A DNA stretch of 33,068 nucleotides from Hungatella sp. UBA5385 (GTDB lineage Bacteria > Bacillota > Clostridia > Lachnospirales > Lachnospiraceae): the NCBI GenBank assembly GCA_002409995.1, contig DHOR01000048.1, positions 71,097-104,164 of the forward strand, in the 5' to 3' direction. Within the stretch, counting starts at the first letter, position 1, and each line of letters starts with the position of its first letter. The translations under genes were made by a program, and so were the position numbers. Below the pieces are notes generated by a model, which saw only the letters and a program-made list of their open reading frames with translations, was not told the DNA's origin and searched no databases. This document shows, in pieces, positions 23,626-31,673 of the stretch.

Positions 23626-24747
23626 TTATGAAGCGCTGTTTAATTCCTGAATCATCTTCTGTGCTGCACGCTCTGAGTCATAGTCAGAAGCCTCAGCAGG
23701 CTGATAGCCATTGTGGCTATAGATTGCAATTACTTCTTTTCCTTCTTCTGTGTTGCCGATATTGATAAATGCATCAGAAAGTGCCTGTCTGAAATCATCA
23801 TCCATAACAGGAGATGTTTTGCTCACACTGATGGTATCATTGTAAATAGCAGGTGTTACACCGATCACAGCAGTATCTTCCCAAATGCTGTTGCTCATAG
23901 CGTATTCACTGGTCCATTTTTCTGTATAATCACGACGCGCATCAGCATAAGTACACAGAACATCTACCTGGCCTGAAGCAAGACGGGCAAATGCACTTCC
24001 GTAAGAATCAGACTGCACAGCATGAGAAAGCGCTGTAATATTCTTCTCAAAATTCTCCTGAAGCCAAAGTGATGGATAAATATATCCTGCAGGTGAGGAA
24101 GACCCCATAACACTCCAGTTTACGCCATCAACATCTTCCCATGTAAGCTCTTCTCCTGCATTTACCTTAGCAGCAAGCTCTTTGCCCTTTTCAGATGGGC
24201 CTGCAATCATAAGAGCGCGGTAGCTGGTTGTCTGCTTGTCAGATGCCTCTGTAGGAGCCTGGTCATTCCAGTCCTTTGCACTATCGGAATCAATGGAAAG
24301 TCCATCTCTTGTAGCTGTTAAAAGCACATCTGCACCATCATCATAAAGCACATAAGTACCGCCTGGAATCAGACCTACATCTGCTGTTCCTGCAGAAAGT
24401 GCCTCTCCTACTGCTTCATAGCTGGTACCAACGGAAATATCTACATTAGCAACATCATAACCCAGTGCAGACAGTTCTTTTGTCAGCATCTCCTTTAAAG
24501 GCTCTGTAGCTGTAATGATCTCGCCTGGTTCACGGGATGGAACGAATGCAATGCTGAGCTTGTCTATCTTTTTGTTCTCTGCTCCTGCAGTTGTATCTTC
24601 AGCTGCTTTCTCTGTCTCTCCAGCCTCTGCTGCTGTAGTAGCTTCTGCTGCTGTGGTAGCTGCTGCTGGCTCTGTCTTACCTGCGCAGCCTGCTAAAAGT
24701 CCTGCGCACATTGCTGCTGTCAGCATCAAGGAAATTGATTTCTTCAT
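23626..24747 (-). CDS. phnD: PhnD-type phosphate/phosphite/phosphonate-binding lipoprotein
   Basis: This 373-residue lipoprotein starts with MKKSISLMLTAAMCAGLLAG followed by the lipobox cysteine, then a roughly 35-residue linker made almost only of Ala, Thr and Glu. The mature domain begins KIDKLSIAFVPSREPGEI and shows the PhnD family pattern (VGTSYEAVGEALSAGTADVGLIPGG; a WSVMGSSSPAGYIYP segment likely to form the ligand pocket). ATG 24747 has AGGAGG upstream. It is the first transport gene after the LacI-family regulator. Family ligands include phosphonates, phosphite and some organophosphates; the neighbouring phosphatases favour a phosphate ester, by inference. Confidence 0.92.
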   Translation of the reverse strand: MKKSISLMLTAAMCAGLLAGCAGKTEPAAATTAAEATTAAEAGETEKAAEDTTAGAENKKIDKLSIAFVPSREPGEIITATEPLKEMLTKELSALGYDVANVDISVGTSYEAVGEALSAGTADVGLIPGGTYVLYDDGADVLLTATRDGLSIDSDSAKDWNDQAPTEASDKQTTSYRALMIAGPSEKGKELAAKVNAGEELTWEDVDGVNWSVMGSSSPAGYIYPSLWLQENFEKNITALSHAVQSDSYGSAFARLASGQVDVLCTYADARRDYTEKWTSEYAMSNSIWEDTAVIGVTPAIYNDTISVSKTSPVMDDDFRQALSDAFINIGNTEEGKEVIAIYSHNGYQPAEASDYDSERAAQKMIQELNSAS

Positions 24748-24790
24748 TTTTTTACATCCTCCTGTTTGATAGTGCTTCATTATTATTGGA

Positions 24791-24819
24791 TTTATATTGA
24801 AGGGCTTTTGCCCATACAA
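24791..24819 (-). promoter_or_regulatory. Candidate promoter for the PhnD operon with palindromic spacer
   Basis: On the minus strand TTGTAT (24819-24814), a 17-base spacer and TATAAA (24796-24791) lie about 45-70 nt before the PhnD ATG. The spacer contains the palindrome GGGCAAAAGCCC-like hairpin (GGGC, four bases, GCCC), a possible site for the upstream LacI-family protein. The -35 is weak. Confidence 0.35.
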
Positions 24820-24842
24820 CCGCTTCATAGATTAACGCCTTC

Positions 24843-25820
24843 TTATGCAGTATCTCCAATCCTCATACGGGTTGGAACCATAACAGTCACTGCCTGTGTT
24901 CTCTTCTGCTCCATACGACCAATGAGCATTTCTAAAGCATTCTCCCATACATAATCAGGGAACATCTCAATACATGTACTGGTAGGCCACTTGCTTTCCA
25001 GAGTCTGAATATCCTGATAGATGATAATTGCCACATCCTTTGGAATGCGAAGCCCCAGTTCATTTAAAGCTTCCAGCGCACCTTCTGCAACCTCATCACT
25101 TCCAAGAAGGATGGCTTCTGCAAGTGTCCCTTCCTCTGCCGCCTTCTTCGCCAGTAAATACCCGCTTTCCCTGCTGATCTCCCCCACATGGAAATACTGT
25201 TCCTGGTATTCATTGCGCTTTTGCAAAATATGTATCAGCCCGTTTAACCGGTTTGCTCCTATTTTCACATTGCCCTGTTCATATAAACCACCTATGTAAC
25301 CCACATTGGCATATCTCTTATGATCCAGAAGATAACGAACCATCTCTTCCTGCCCAAGATTAAAATCCAGCCATACCTGATCATTCTCATAATCCTTCTG
25401 ATTGGAGTTTACGAATACGATGGCATAGGACAGCGAACGGAGAAATGCCACTTCCTCATCGCTAAATAAGCCAAAAGCAATAATGCCGTCTACCGGTTCC
25501 TGCTTTCCAAAGGTAAGGCGGATAAAGGATACCTCATACTGGCTCGCCATTAACTGAAGCATGCAGGACAGGGAGGATATGCTCACATTGGGACGGTCAG
25601 GACGGATAATTCTCCAGTCAGCAACACCGATCACCAGCGTCTTTCTGCTGCCAGCCTCTTTCCGCAGGCGAGGCGGTATATAGTTTAAATGATGTGCAGC
25701 GTTAAATATTCGGTTTCTAACCTCAGGCGTCACCTGCATACTGTCGTCCCGGTTCAGTACTCTGGACACAGTGGTAAGGGATACACCTGCAAGGCTTGCT
25801 ACATCTTTAATTGTTGCCAT
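24843..25820 (-). CDS. LacI-family transcriptional regulator
   Basis: This 325-residue protein has the LacI N-terminus MATIKDVASLAGVSLTTVSR, including the helix-turn-helix and hinge (VLNRDDSMQVTPEVRNRI), and a sugar-binding-type effector domain (VDGIIAFGLFSDEE, ANVGYIGGLYEQG, AILLGSDEVAEGALEAL, VAIIIYQDI). ATG at 25820 was chosen because GGAGG lies eight bases upstream and the family's canonical N-terminus starts there. The PhnD gene follows 95 nt later on the same strand. LacI-family control of a phosphonate-type transporter is unusual; the effector may be a sugar or nucleoside released from the transported phosphate ester. Confidence 0.93.
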   Translation of the reverse strand: MATIKDVASLAGVSLTTVSRVLNRDDSMQVTPEVRNRIFNAAHHLNYIPPRLRKEAGSRKTLVIGVADWRIIRPDRPNVSISSLSCMLQLMASQYEVSFIRLTFGKQEPVDGIIAFGLFSDEEVAFLRSLSYAIVFVNSNQKDYENDQVWLDFNLGQEEMVRYLLDHKRYANVGYIGGLYEQGNVKIGANRLNGLIHILQKRNEYQEQYFHVGEISRESGYLLAKKAAEEGTLAEAILLGSDEVAEGALEALNELGLRIPKDVAIIIYQDIQTLESKWPTSTCIEMFPDYVWENALEMLIGRMEQKRTQAVTVMVPTRMRIGDTA

Positions 25821-25862
25821 ATTTGCACCTCCTGTATGACGTTCACTGGCACTCTGAAGTGC

Positions 25863-25889
25863 TGTATCGTTTTCAAAATGACCGATACA
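25863..25889. promoter_or_regulatory. Inverted repeat in the LacI-family gene leader, candidate autoregulatory operator
   Basis: TGTATCG (25863-25869) and CGATACA (25883-25889) are perfect inverted 7-mers spaced by 13 bases. They lie just downstream of the predicted transcript start of the regulator gene. The spacing is wider than in usual LacI-family operators, so the true site may be one half, such as the TGAAAACGATACA read on the minus strand. Confidence 0.4.
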
Positions 25890-25906
25890 ACACATTAACT
25901 AATTTG

Positions 25907-25934
25907 ATTATACCAGTTAAAAAAATAACTTCAA
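25907..25934 (-). promoter_or_regulatory. Promoter for the LacI-family regulator and possibly the downstream operon
   Basis: TTGAAG (25934-25929), a 16-base spacer and a perfect TATAAT (25912-25907) on the minus strand give a good promoter about 85 nt before the ATG. Confidence 0.6.
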
Positions 25935-25996
25935 TATATTTTACTAAAATTTTACTGAAATATTCTAATTACTGTAACCAGGGTTTTCTAATAAGT

Positions 25997-26031
25997 AAAA
26001 ACCGCCCACTGTTTACTAGACAGGAGCGGTT
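25997..26031 (-). terminator. Rho-independent terminator after the small membrane protein
   Basis: On the minus strand AACCGC (26031-26026) pairs with GCGGTT (26005-26000), with an inner CTGT/ACAG stem, and is followed by a short T run (TTTTTAC). It closes the fucosidase/sugar-transporter region. Confidence 0.7.
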
Positions 26032-26055
26032 CAAACATCGTCATTATTTTATTTA

Positions 26056-26301
26056 TCAGGAAGCTCTGCCTCCGGCATACTCTCCCTTCACTAATTTTTT
26101 CAGAGTCCACCCAGCCAGCACTGCGCCAACTACGAAAAACACAACTGTACACAAATACAGTACCATCTGCCTTGTTCCCGAATAACCTGCTGCATCCTTT
26201 ATAAGACCGACTGCCAGATATACCAGATATACTCCTGCAACCAGTCTCAGCACCAGAATCATCTGCGCAGGTTGGGAAGTCTTATTCCCTCCATCTTCCA
26301 T
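26056..26301 (-). CDS. Small two-helix membrane protein of unknown function
   Basis: This 81-residue protein begins MEDGGNKTSQPAQM and has two hydrophobic segments (ILVLRLVAGVYLVYLAVGLI and MVLYLCTVVFFVVGAVLAGW), ending in a positively charged tail with LKKLVKGEYAGG. ATG at 26301 has AGGAG seven bases upstream and begins just after the GntR-type regulator stop codon, so it is coexpressed. I cannot assign a function. It may be an accessory membrane protein of the transporter or an unrelated passenger at the operon end. Confidence 0.75.
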   Translation of the reverse strand: MEDGGNKTSQPAQMILVLRLVAGVYLVYLAVGLIKDAAGYSGTRQMVLYLCTVVFFVVGAVLAGWTLKKLVKGEYAGGRAS

Positions 26302-26305
26302 GTAC

Positions 26306-27397
26306 TCACTCCTTTTCACATTCTCTAACAGAGTCCCTTTCAATTAATTCAGAATCAAACAGACAGTTCCCGTCAAAATAGGGATTCTCTATCATATTGA
26401 TCATGGTTTCTGCAGCCTTTCTCCCAAGGGTTTCCATAGGATGGGGAAATGATGTGATTTTAATATCTCCCACAGTGGCAAGATCAGAATTATCCACACT
26501 TACGATGGACAAATCCTCCGGAATACGAATCCCTCTCTTCTGACACAAAGCGGTAAACAGATAACAAACTTCATCATTATAACAAACCACAGCTGTGCAG
26601 CCTTCCAGCCTGTAGAATAAATAATCTTCAAAAAGCTCCAGATTAGCAATATCATCGGTATCAATCCATACGCAGGACCTGCTTTTTACATTCAGACCAT
26701 GTTCAATAATTCCTTCCATATAGCCGGAATATCTTAAATGTCCCTGACCATCATCGCATTTAAAAATTCCACCGATTTTTCTATGACCTTTCTCAAACAG
26801 ATATTCCACTGCCTTTCTACCGATCTTCCGGTCATCCAATGCTACAATAGGAAGCTTCAGCTCCGGATAACTGCTGTTAAAAAATAAAATAGGAATCTGC
26901 TGATCCATCAACCGCTTATAATAATGCATATTAGAATTTGGTATGGCACTTTTTGTAGGTTCCACAATCAAACCATCAATCGTATTTTTTTCGATAATAT
27001 TTTTCAGAGCCTTACTTTCCCCGTCAATACGGTTACCTGTAAATGCAATCTGCGTTGTATATCCTGCTGCAGAAAGCACCCGTTCAATCCCCCTTAGAAT
27101 AGGGGGGAAAATGTAACTGTCTGAATAAGTGCTTATAACAGCTACGTTCAAATACCGTTCCGGTCTTCTAGTCTTTCCGTTTTGTCCTACATAAGTACCA
27201 CTGCCCTGTATCCGTGAAACAAATTTATTTTGTTCCAGTACATCAATGGCATGGCGAACCGTCTGGCGGCTTAAACCAAACTTTTCACTAAGCTCATTTT
27301 CAGAAAGGAGTCTTTCTCCCATTTTAAATGTTCCGTTACTAATGTTTTCAATGACCCAGTTTACAACCGCCTTATATTTTGGTTCCCTGCCTAACAT
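26306..27397 (-). CDS. GntR-type regulator with sugar-binding effector domain (AraR-like)
   Basis: This 363-residue protein joins a GntR winged helix (MGERLLSENELSEKFGLSRQ, then TVRHAIDVLEQNKFVSRIQG; about residues 25-65) to a LacI-type effector domain (VAVISTYSDSYIFPPILRGIE, IDGLIVEPTKSA, VDNSDLATVGDIKITSF). This combination is that of AraR, the arabinose repressor of Bacillus. The gene follows the permease by 21 nt, so the regulator is likely part of the operon it controls. The ribosome site is weak (AAGG 13 bases upstream). The candidate operator at 31654-31673 has the TTGTAC/TACAA form I associate with AraR sites. The effector sugar is not known. Confidence 0.9.
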   Translation of the reverse strand: MLGREPKYKAVVNWVIENISNGTFKMGERLLSENELSEKFGLSRQTVRHAIDVLEQNKFVSRIQGSGTYVGQNGKTRRPERYLNVAVISTYSDSYIFPPILRGIERVLSAAGYTTQIAFTGNRIDGESKALKNIIEKNTIDGLIVEPTKSAIPNSNMHYYKRLMDQQIPILFFNSSYPELKLPIVALDDRKIGRKAVEYLFEKGHRKIGGIFKCDDGQGHLRYSGYMEGIIEHGLNVKSRSCVWIDTDDIANLELFEDYLFYRLEGCTAVVCYNDEVCYLFTALCQKRGIRIPEDLSIVSVDNSDLATVGDIKITSFPHPMETLGRKAAETMINMIENPYFDGNCLFDSELIERDSVRECEKE

Positions 27398-27418
27398 GAT
27401 TCAGTCTCTACCTTCTTA

Positions 27419-28585
27419 CTATTTTTTTCTCTTTGAGATTAAGTCTATCGTAACTGCGCCTAAAAGTACAGCACCTTTTACAATTTTCTGAATATCAGTG
27501 GACCAGCCATATAAAGACATACCATTATTTAAAATACCCATAATAAACGCTCCAACAACAGCGCCTATAATGGTACCAACACCGCCAGTAGTAGCTGCTC
27601 CGCCAATATAACAGGAAGCGATTGCGTCCATTTCGAACTGATCTCCTGCCTTTGGAGTTGCAGAACCGTTTCTTGCTGAAAGCACAATTCCTGCAACAGC
27701 ACAGAGAATTCCCATATTGGTGTATACCCAGAAAAATACTTTCTTCGTATTAATACCGGACAATCTTGCTGCTTTCGCATTACCGCCCAGTGCATAAATC
27801 TGACGCCCGGCTACAGTTCTGCTGGTAATAAAATGATAAACAGCTACCAAAATCCCCATAATAACCAGGACAAATGGAATACCATTGTATCGTGACAGTT
27901 TATAAAAGAAGAACCATACTACCATCAGAATCATACATTCTTTTAATATGATCTGCCACATAGGATTATTAGGAAAACCATATTTTTTCTTCGTGCGGAT
28001 GTTCTTTAATTCTGTCAGAATAATCAGTACTGAAGCAACTACAGCAACGCCAATGGAAACAAGGTCCATGGTTCCTGTTCCAAAAGGAATCTTCATGGTT
28101 GGAAGGAAACCTGCACCTATAAAGTTATAACTTACAGGCAGCGGTCCTTTGGTCTGAGCTCTGAGAAGTGTATAAGTCAGTCCTCTTCCTATAAGCATAC
28201 TTGCCAAAGTAACAATAAAAGGAGGAATAGACAGTTTGGAAACGAAGAAGCCAACAAACATACCTGATAAAGTACCAACTACAAGAGCTGCCAGTATCGC
28301 CGCCCACATACTCATTTTATAGTCTACAATAATAATTCCGACTACAGCTCCGCATAATGCAACAATAGAGCCAACGCCTAAATCTACGTTACCGGTTAAT
28401 ACGCAAAGCAGCATACCAACTGCTAAAATTACAACATAACTATTCTGCATAATCAGATTGTTAATATTAGTAGGTGACATGTTTTTTCCACCTGTCATTG
28501 CTGCAAATATCAGAAATACAGCAATGAGGGCAAGCACCATGCCATATTGTTTCATATCAATGTTTTCTGTCTTTTTTTGATCCAT
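27419..28585 (-). CDS. Multiple-sugar ABC transporter permease (GguB/XylH type)
   Basis: This 388-residue membrane protein belongs to the longer-permease branch (GguB/XylH) of the ribose-type family. It has VVILAVGMLLCVLTGNVDLGVGSI near the N-terminus (read in two parts), a middle extra loop with LTELKNIRTKKKYGFPNNP typical of this branch, and FEMDAIASCYIGGAATTGGVGT near the C-terminus. It starts 2 nt after the ATPase stop codon. It should act with the ATPase at 28588 and the lipoprotein at 30224. Confidence 0.94.
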   Translation of the reverse strand: MDQKKTENIDMKQYGMVLALIAVFLIFAAMTGGKNMSPTNINNLIMQNSYVVILAVGMLLCVLTGNVDLGVGSIVALCGAVVGIIIVDYKMSMWAAILAALVVGTLSGMFVGFFVSKLSIPPFIVTLASMLIGRGLTYTLLRAQTKGPLPVSYNFIGAGFLPTMKIPFGTGTMDLVSIGVAVVASVLIILTELKNIRTKKKYGFPNNPMWQIILKECMILMVVWFFFYKLSRYNGIPFVLVIMGILVAVYHFITSRTVAGRQIYALGGNAKAARLSGINTKKVFFWVYTNMGILCAVAGIVLSARNGSATPKAGDQFEMDAIASCYIGGAATTGGVGTIIGAVVGAFIMGILNNGMSLYGWSTDIQKIVKGAVLLGAVTIDLISKRKK

Positions 28586-28587
28586 CT

Positions 28588-30135
28588 CTATACTTCCTTT
28601 CCAGCCTCAGCCATAATGCATTTCATAATCTGTTCCTGGGTTATCTCTTCTTTATTTAATTCACCGGCAATTTTGCCTTCATTCAGTACGTAAACCCGGT
28701 CACAGGTACCGATTAACTCTTCCATCTCAGAAGAAATGATCACCACTGCTTTTCCGGCTTTCGCCAGATCGTTGATAACACAGTAAATCTCATACTTTGC
28801 TCCTACATCAATACCTCTGGTAGGCTCATCGAGAATCAGCACGTCAGGCTGAGTGAGCATCCATTTTGCAAGGACTACTTTCTGCTGATTTCCTCCTGAA
28901 AGCGAGCTAACGGTCTCATTGATAGAATTGGATTTAATATTGATCTTCTTTTTATATTCCTCTGCAGCTAGCATTTCTTCATTATGATTAACCACACCTC
29001 TGGAAGAAAAGAATTTGCGCAGGGCAGCTAATGCCATGTTGCCTTTTACTGAATCAATCAAGATCAAGCCATAGGTCTTTCTGTCTTCCGATACATAGGC
29101 AAGCTTGTGCTCTATGGCATCTGTCACTGATTTTAAATTTTGTTGTTTTCCATTTATTTTAATGGTTCCGCTTATCTTCTGACCATAAGAATGTCCAAAA
29201 ATACTCATAGCCAATTCCGTTCTGCCTGCTCCCATAAGACCTGCAAAACCAACTACTTCTCCTGCTCTGGCATAGAAGTTAACGTCATGAATGATCTGAC
29301 GATCCCCATCTTCTGGATGATAGACATTCCAGTTCTCCACTTCAAATATCTTATCTCCGATTTCGCAGTCTCTCTCAGGATAACGGTTGGTCAGCTCCCT
29401 ACCTACCATTCCCTTGATAATGCGGTCCTCTGTAAATTCATCCTGCCCTTTGATTAGGGTTTCAATGGTCTTACCATCACGAATAACAGTGATAGAATCT
29501 GATACATAACTGATTTCATTTAACTTGTGAGAAATAATAATGCAGGTAATTCCCTGTTTTTTCAGCTCCAGCATAATATTTAAAAGTCGCTTACTCTCTT
29601 CATCGTTAAGAGCAGCAGTAGGCTCATCCAGTATGAGAAGCTCCACTTTTTTCGCCATTGCTTTAGCGATTTCAATTAATTGCTGTTTGCCAACTCCCAG
29701 AGTATTAACCGGTGCATTCAAATCTTCGTTGCCAAGTCCAACCTTTGTGAGCATATCGAGAGCATGTTTTCTCGTCTTTGTCCAGTCAATGACACCTTTA
29801 ACAGATGTCTGTTCATTTCCCAGAAATACATTCTCAGCAATTGACATATAAGGACTAAGTGCCAGCTCCTGATGAATAATAACAATACCTTTTGCTTCGC
29901 TCTGACGAATGTTGTGGAACTGACAAATTTCTCCGTTGTACTTAATATCACCACTATAGTCACCATAGGGCCAGACACCGGATAGAACATTCATCAAAGT
30001 GGACTTCCCTGCTCCGTTTTCACCGCAAAGAGCGTGTATTTCCCCACGCTTTACTTTGATATTGACATCATCCAGAGCTTTTACACCGTAAAACTCTTTG
30101 GTAATATGGTCCATCTCCAATATGTAATCAGACAC
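28588..30135 (-). CDS. Multiple-sugar ABC transporter ATP-binding protein (GguA/XylG type)
   Basis: This 515-residue tandem ATPase has Walker A GENGAGKST, LGVGKQQLIEIAKAMAKK as first signature, ILDEPTAALN, a second-domain GLMGAGRTE, LSGGNQQKV and LILDEPTRGIDVGAKYEIY. These are the normal motifs of the family, with the usual degenerate second Walker A. It belongs to the GguA/XylG branch together with the following permease. The gene is separated from the binding-protein gene by an 88-nt gap containing a strong GC-rich hairpin. Confidence 0.95.
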   Translation of the reverse strand: MSDYILEMDHITKEFYGVKALDDVNIKVKRGEIHALCGENGAGKSTLMNVLSGVWPYGDYSGDIKYNGEICQFHNIRQSEAKGIVIIHQELALSPYMSIAENVFLGNEQTSVKGVIDWTKTRKHALDMLTKVGLGNEDLNAPVNTLGVGKQQLIEIAKAMAKKVELLILDEPTAALNDEESKRLLNIMLELKKQGITCIIISHKLNEISYVSDSITVIRDGKTIETLIKGQDEFTEDRIIKGMVGRELTNRYPERDCEIGDKIFEVENWNVYHPEDGDRQIIHDVNFYARAGEVVGFAGLMGAGRTELAMSIFGHSYGQKISGTIKINGKQQNLKSVTDAIEHKLAYVSEDRKTYGLILIDSVKGNMALAALRKFFSSRGVVNHNEEMLAAEEYKKKINIKSNSINETVSSLSGGNQQKVVLAKWMLTQPDVLILDEPTRGIDVGAKYEIYCVINDLAKAGKAVVIISSEMEELIGTCDRVYVLNEGKIAGELNKEEITQEQIMKCIMAEAGKEV

Positions 30136-30172
30136 CTTATCAACTCCTTTGCTATTTTATCAGATAATATGG

Positions 30173-30205
30173 AAAGAGGCGGCGGCACTCCGCCGCCGCC
30201 TTTTT
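30173..30205. terminator. Strong GC-rich hairpin between binding-protein and ATPase genes
   Basis: GGCGGCGGC (30178-30186) pairs with GCCGCCGCC (30192-30200) around a 5-nt loop, and A/T tracts flank the stem on both sides. Read in the direction of the genes the stem is followed by TCTTTCC, an imperfect T tract, so partial termination or 3'-end protection of the binding-protein message is likely. Confidence 0.75.
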
Positions 30206-30223
30206 CAGCATATTATAATCTCT

Positions 30224-31405
30224 TTACTGTGCCAGTTGAGCCTCAGTATAATAACCACCGTCTACAATAATCTCCTGATAATTGCCCTGGTCTACAGCAA
30301 CTGGTGTACAAAGGTAAGAAGGAACTACGATTTTACCATTATTGTACTGATCAGTATCATTGATCTCTGGCTCTGCTCCCTCTAAAACAGCCTGAACCAT
30401 AGTTACACACTTCTCAGCTAAAAGACGAGTATCTTTATAAATAGTCATAGTCTGATAACCGGTAATAATATTCTTCACTGCCATAAGATCCGCATCCTGT
30501 CCTGTAATCAGAGGCCAGTCCTCGCCCAGCTTATATCCTGCAGCTTCCAGTGCTGATTTACATCCATAAGCAAATCCATCAAATGCAGATGCAACGATAT
30601 CAAGTTTTTCGTCTGCGTAGAATCCTGTTAAATAGTTTTCACAGTTCTGCTGTGCAGTTTCCTGAGACCATCTTAAAATACAGGTATCTTCAAAAGATGT
30701 ACGACCTGACTTACATACCAAAGTTCCATCGTCCAGATATGGCTGAAGAACTTCCATCATACCGTTGTACAGGAATAATGCATTGTTATCATCCGGTGAT
30801 CCCATAAAGAATTCCACTGTGTAGGATTTACCTTCTGCTTTCGCTTTGTCCAGATCTTTCGTATCCTTTATGTACTGACCGATGGCTGTACCAACTCCCT
30901 TATTATCAAAGGTTGCATAATAAGATATTGCGTCTGTATCCATCAGCAGACGGTCATAAGCTATAATAGGAATTCCAGAGTTTTTAGCCTGCTCTTCTAC
31001 GTTAACAAGGGCAGATGAGTCAATAGATGCAATAACCAGACAGTCTGCACCAGATGCGATCATATTCTCAATCTGAGAAACCTGCATCTGTACATCATCT
31101 TCTGCATACTGTAAGTCTACTTCATATCCCAGTGCCTCTAACTGCTTTTTCATGTTTGCACCATCATTGATCCAACGCTCTGATGACTGTGTAGGCATAG
31201 CAACACCTACTTTTTTACCTGCGCCTGAAGGCTCTGCTGCTGTGTCTCCGCCTGCCTCTGCTGCTGTTGTTGCTTCTGTAACTGCTGCTGTAGCTGCTTC
31301 TGTTGCTGCTGTAGTTGAACCAGCTTCCTTTGAACTTGAACAGCCGGCTAACAGCGATGCTGCCATTACTCCCCCCAGGATGATACTTAAGATTCTTCGT
31401 TTCAT
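30224..31405 (-). CDS. ChvE-like multiple-sugar-binding lipoprotein
   Basis: This 393-residue lipoprotein has a signal peptide and lipobox (MAASLLAGCSSSK), a long Ala/Thr/Glu linker, and then a type-1 binding fold beginning GKKVGVAMPTQSSERWINDG, the ChvE/xylose-binding style. Other matching segments are ASGADCLVIASIDSSAL, IPIIAYDRLL and GQDADLMAVKNIITGYQT. ChvE-type proteins bind several aldoses including arabinose, galactose, glucose, xylose and fucose. AAAGGAGG precedes the ATG. The upstream fucosidase makes L-fucose, galactose or a released oligosaccharide sugar plausible ligands, by inference only. Confidence 0.94.
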   Translation of the reverse strand: MKRRILSIILGGVMAASLLAGCSSSKEAGSTTAATEAATAAVTEATTAAEAGGDTAAEPSGAGKKVGVAMPTQSSERWINDGANMKKQLEALGYEVDLQYAEDDVQMQVSQIENMIASGADCLVIASIDSSALVNVEEQAKNSGIPIIAYDRLLMDTDAISYYATFDNKGVGTAIGQYIKDTKDLDKAKAEGKSYTVEFFMGSPDDNNALFLYNGMMEVLQPYLDDGTLVCKSGRTSFEDTCILRWSQETAQQNCENYLTGFYADEKLDIVASAFDGFAYGCKSALEAAGYKLGEDWPLITGQDADLMAVKNIITGYQTMTIYKDTRLLAEKCVTMVQAVLEGAEPEINDTDQYNNGKIVVPSYLCTPVAVDQGNYQEIIVDGGYYTEAQLAQ

Positions 31406-31428
31406 ATTACTTCCTCCTTTATAAAATA

Positions 31429-31458
31429 ATTGTATATATAACTTTTATTATTTGTCAA
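31429..31458 (-). promoter_or_regulatory. Proximal candidate promoter of the ChvE-like gene
   Basis: Minus-strand TTGACA (31458-31453), an 18-base spacer and TACAAT (31434-31429). The transcript would start near 31422, leaving a very short leader that still contains AAAGGAGG. Operator-like sequences overlap or abut both boxes. Confidence 0.45.
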
Positions 31459-31460
31459 AA

Positions 31461-31473
31461 ATTGTATGTACGT
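31461..31473. promoter_or_regulatory. Degenerate second operator-like site
   Basis: TTGTATGTACGT matches the reverse complement of the core of the palindrome at 31654-31673 (TTGTATGTACAA) at 10 of 12 positions. It lies just upstream of the proximal -35 box, about 197 bp from the perfect site. Confidence 0.4.
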
Positions 31474-31594
31474 TAATTCTTACAGGGTTTTGCAGATTTT
31501 TGTCGATTTAATCATAGTGTTTTACTTATGATTTAGATAACGCCCATGTTCTTTTGTGTGTTTTGTTAGTTTTTGTTTTTATTTTCATGAGATA

Positions 31595-31622
31595 ACTATA
31601 CAATTTTATTTTAGGTTTGTCA
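31595..31622 (-). promoter_or_regulatory. Distal candidate promoter of the ChvE-like gene
   Basis: A perfect TTGACA (31622-31617), a 16-base spacer and TATAGT (31600-31595) on the minus strand. It would give a leader of about 180 nt. The perfect palindrome at 31654-31673 lies about 32 bases upstream of the -35. Confidence 0.5.
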
Positions 31623-31653
31623 ACATGTTCTTAGTATATTTTTATTTTTCTTT

Positions 31654-31673
31654 ATAGTTGTACATACAACTAT
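31654..31673. promoter_or_regulatory. Perfect 9-bp-arm palindrome, candidate AraR-like operator
   Basis: ATAGTTGTA, a 2-base centre (CA) and TACAACTAT form an uninterrupted inverted repeat. The TTGTACATACAA core resembles AraR operators as I recall them (TTGTACGTACAA type), and an AraR-like regulator is encoded in the operon downstream. Binding is inferred, not shown. Confidence 0.65.
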
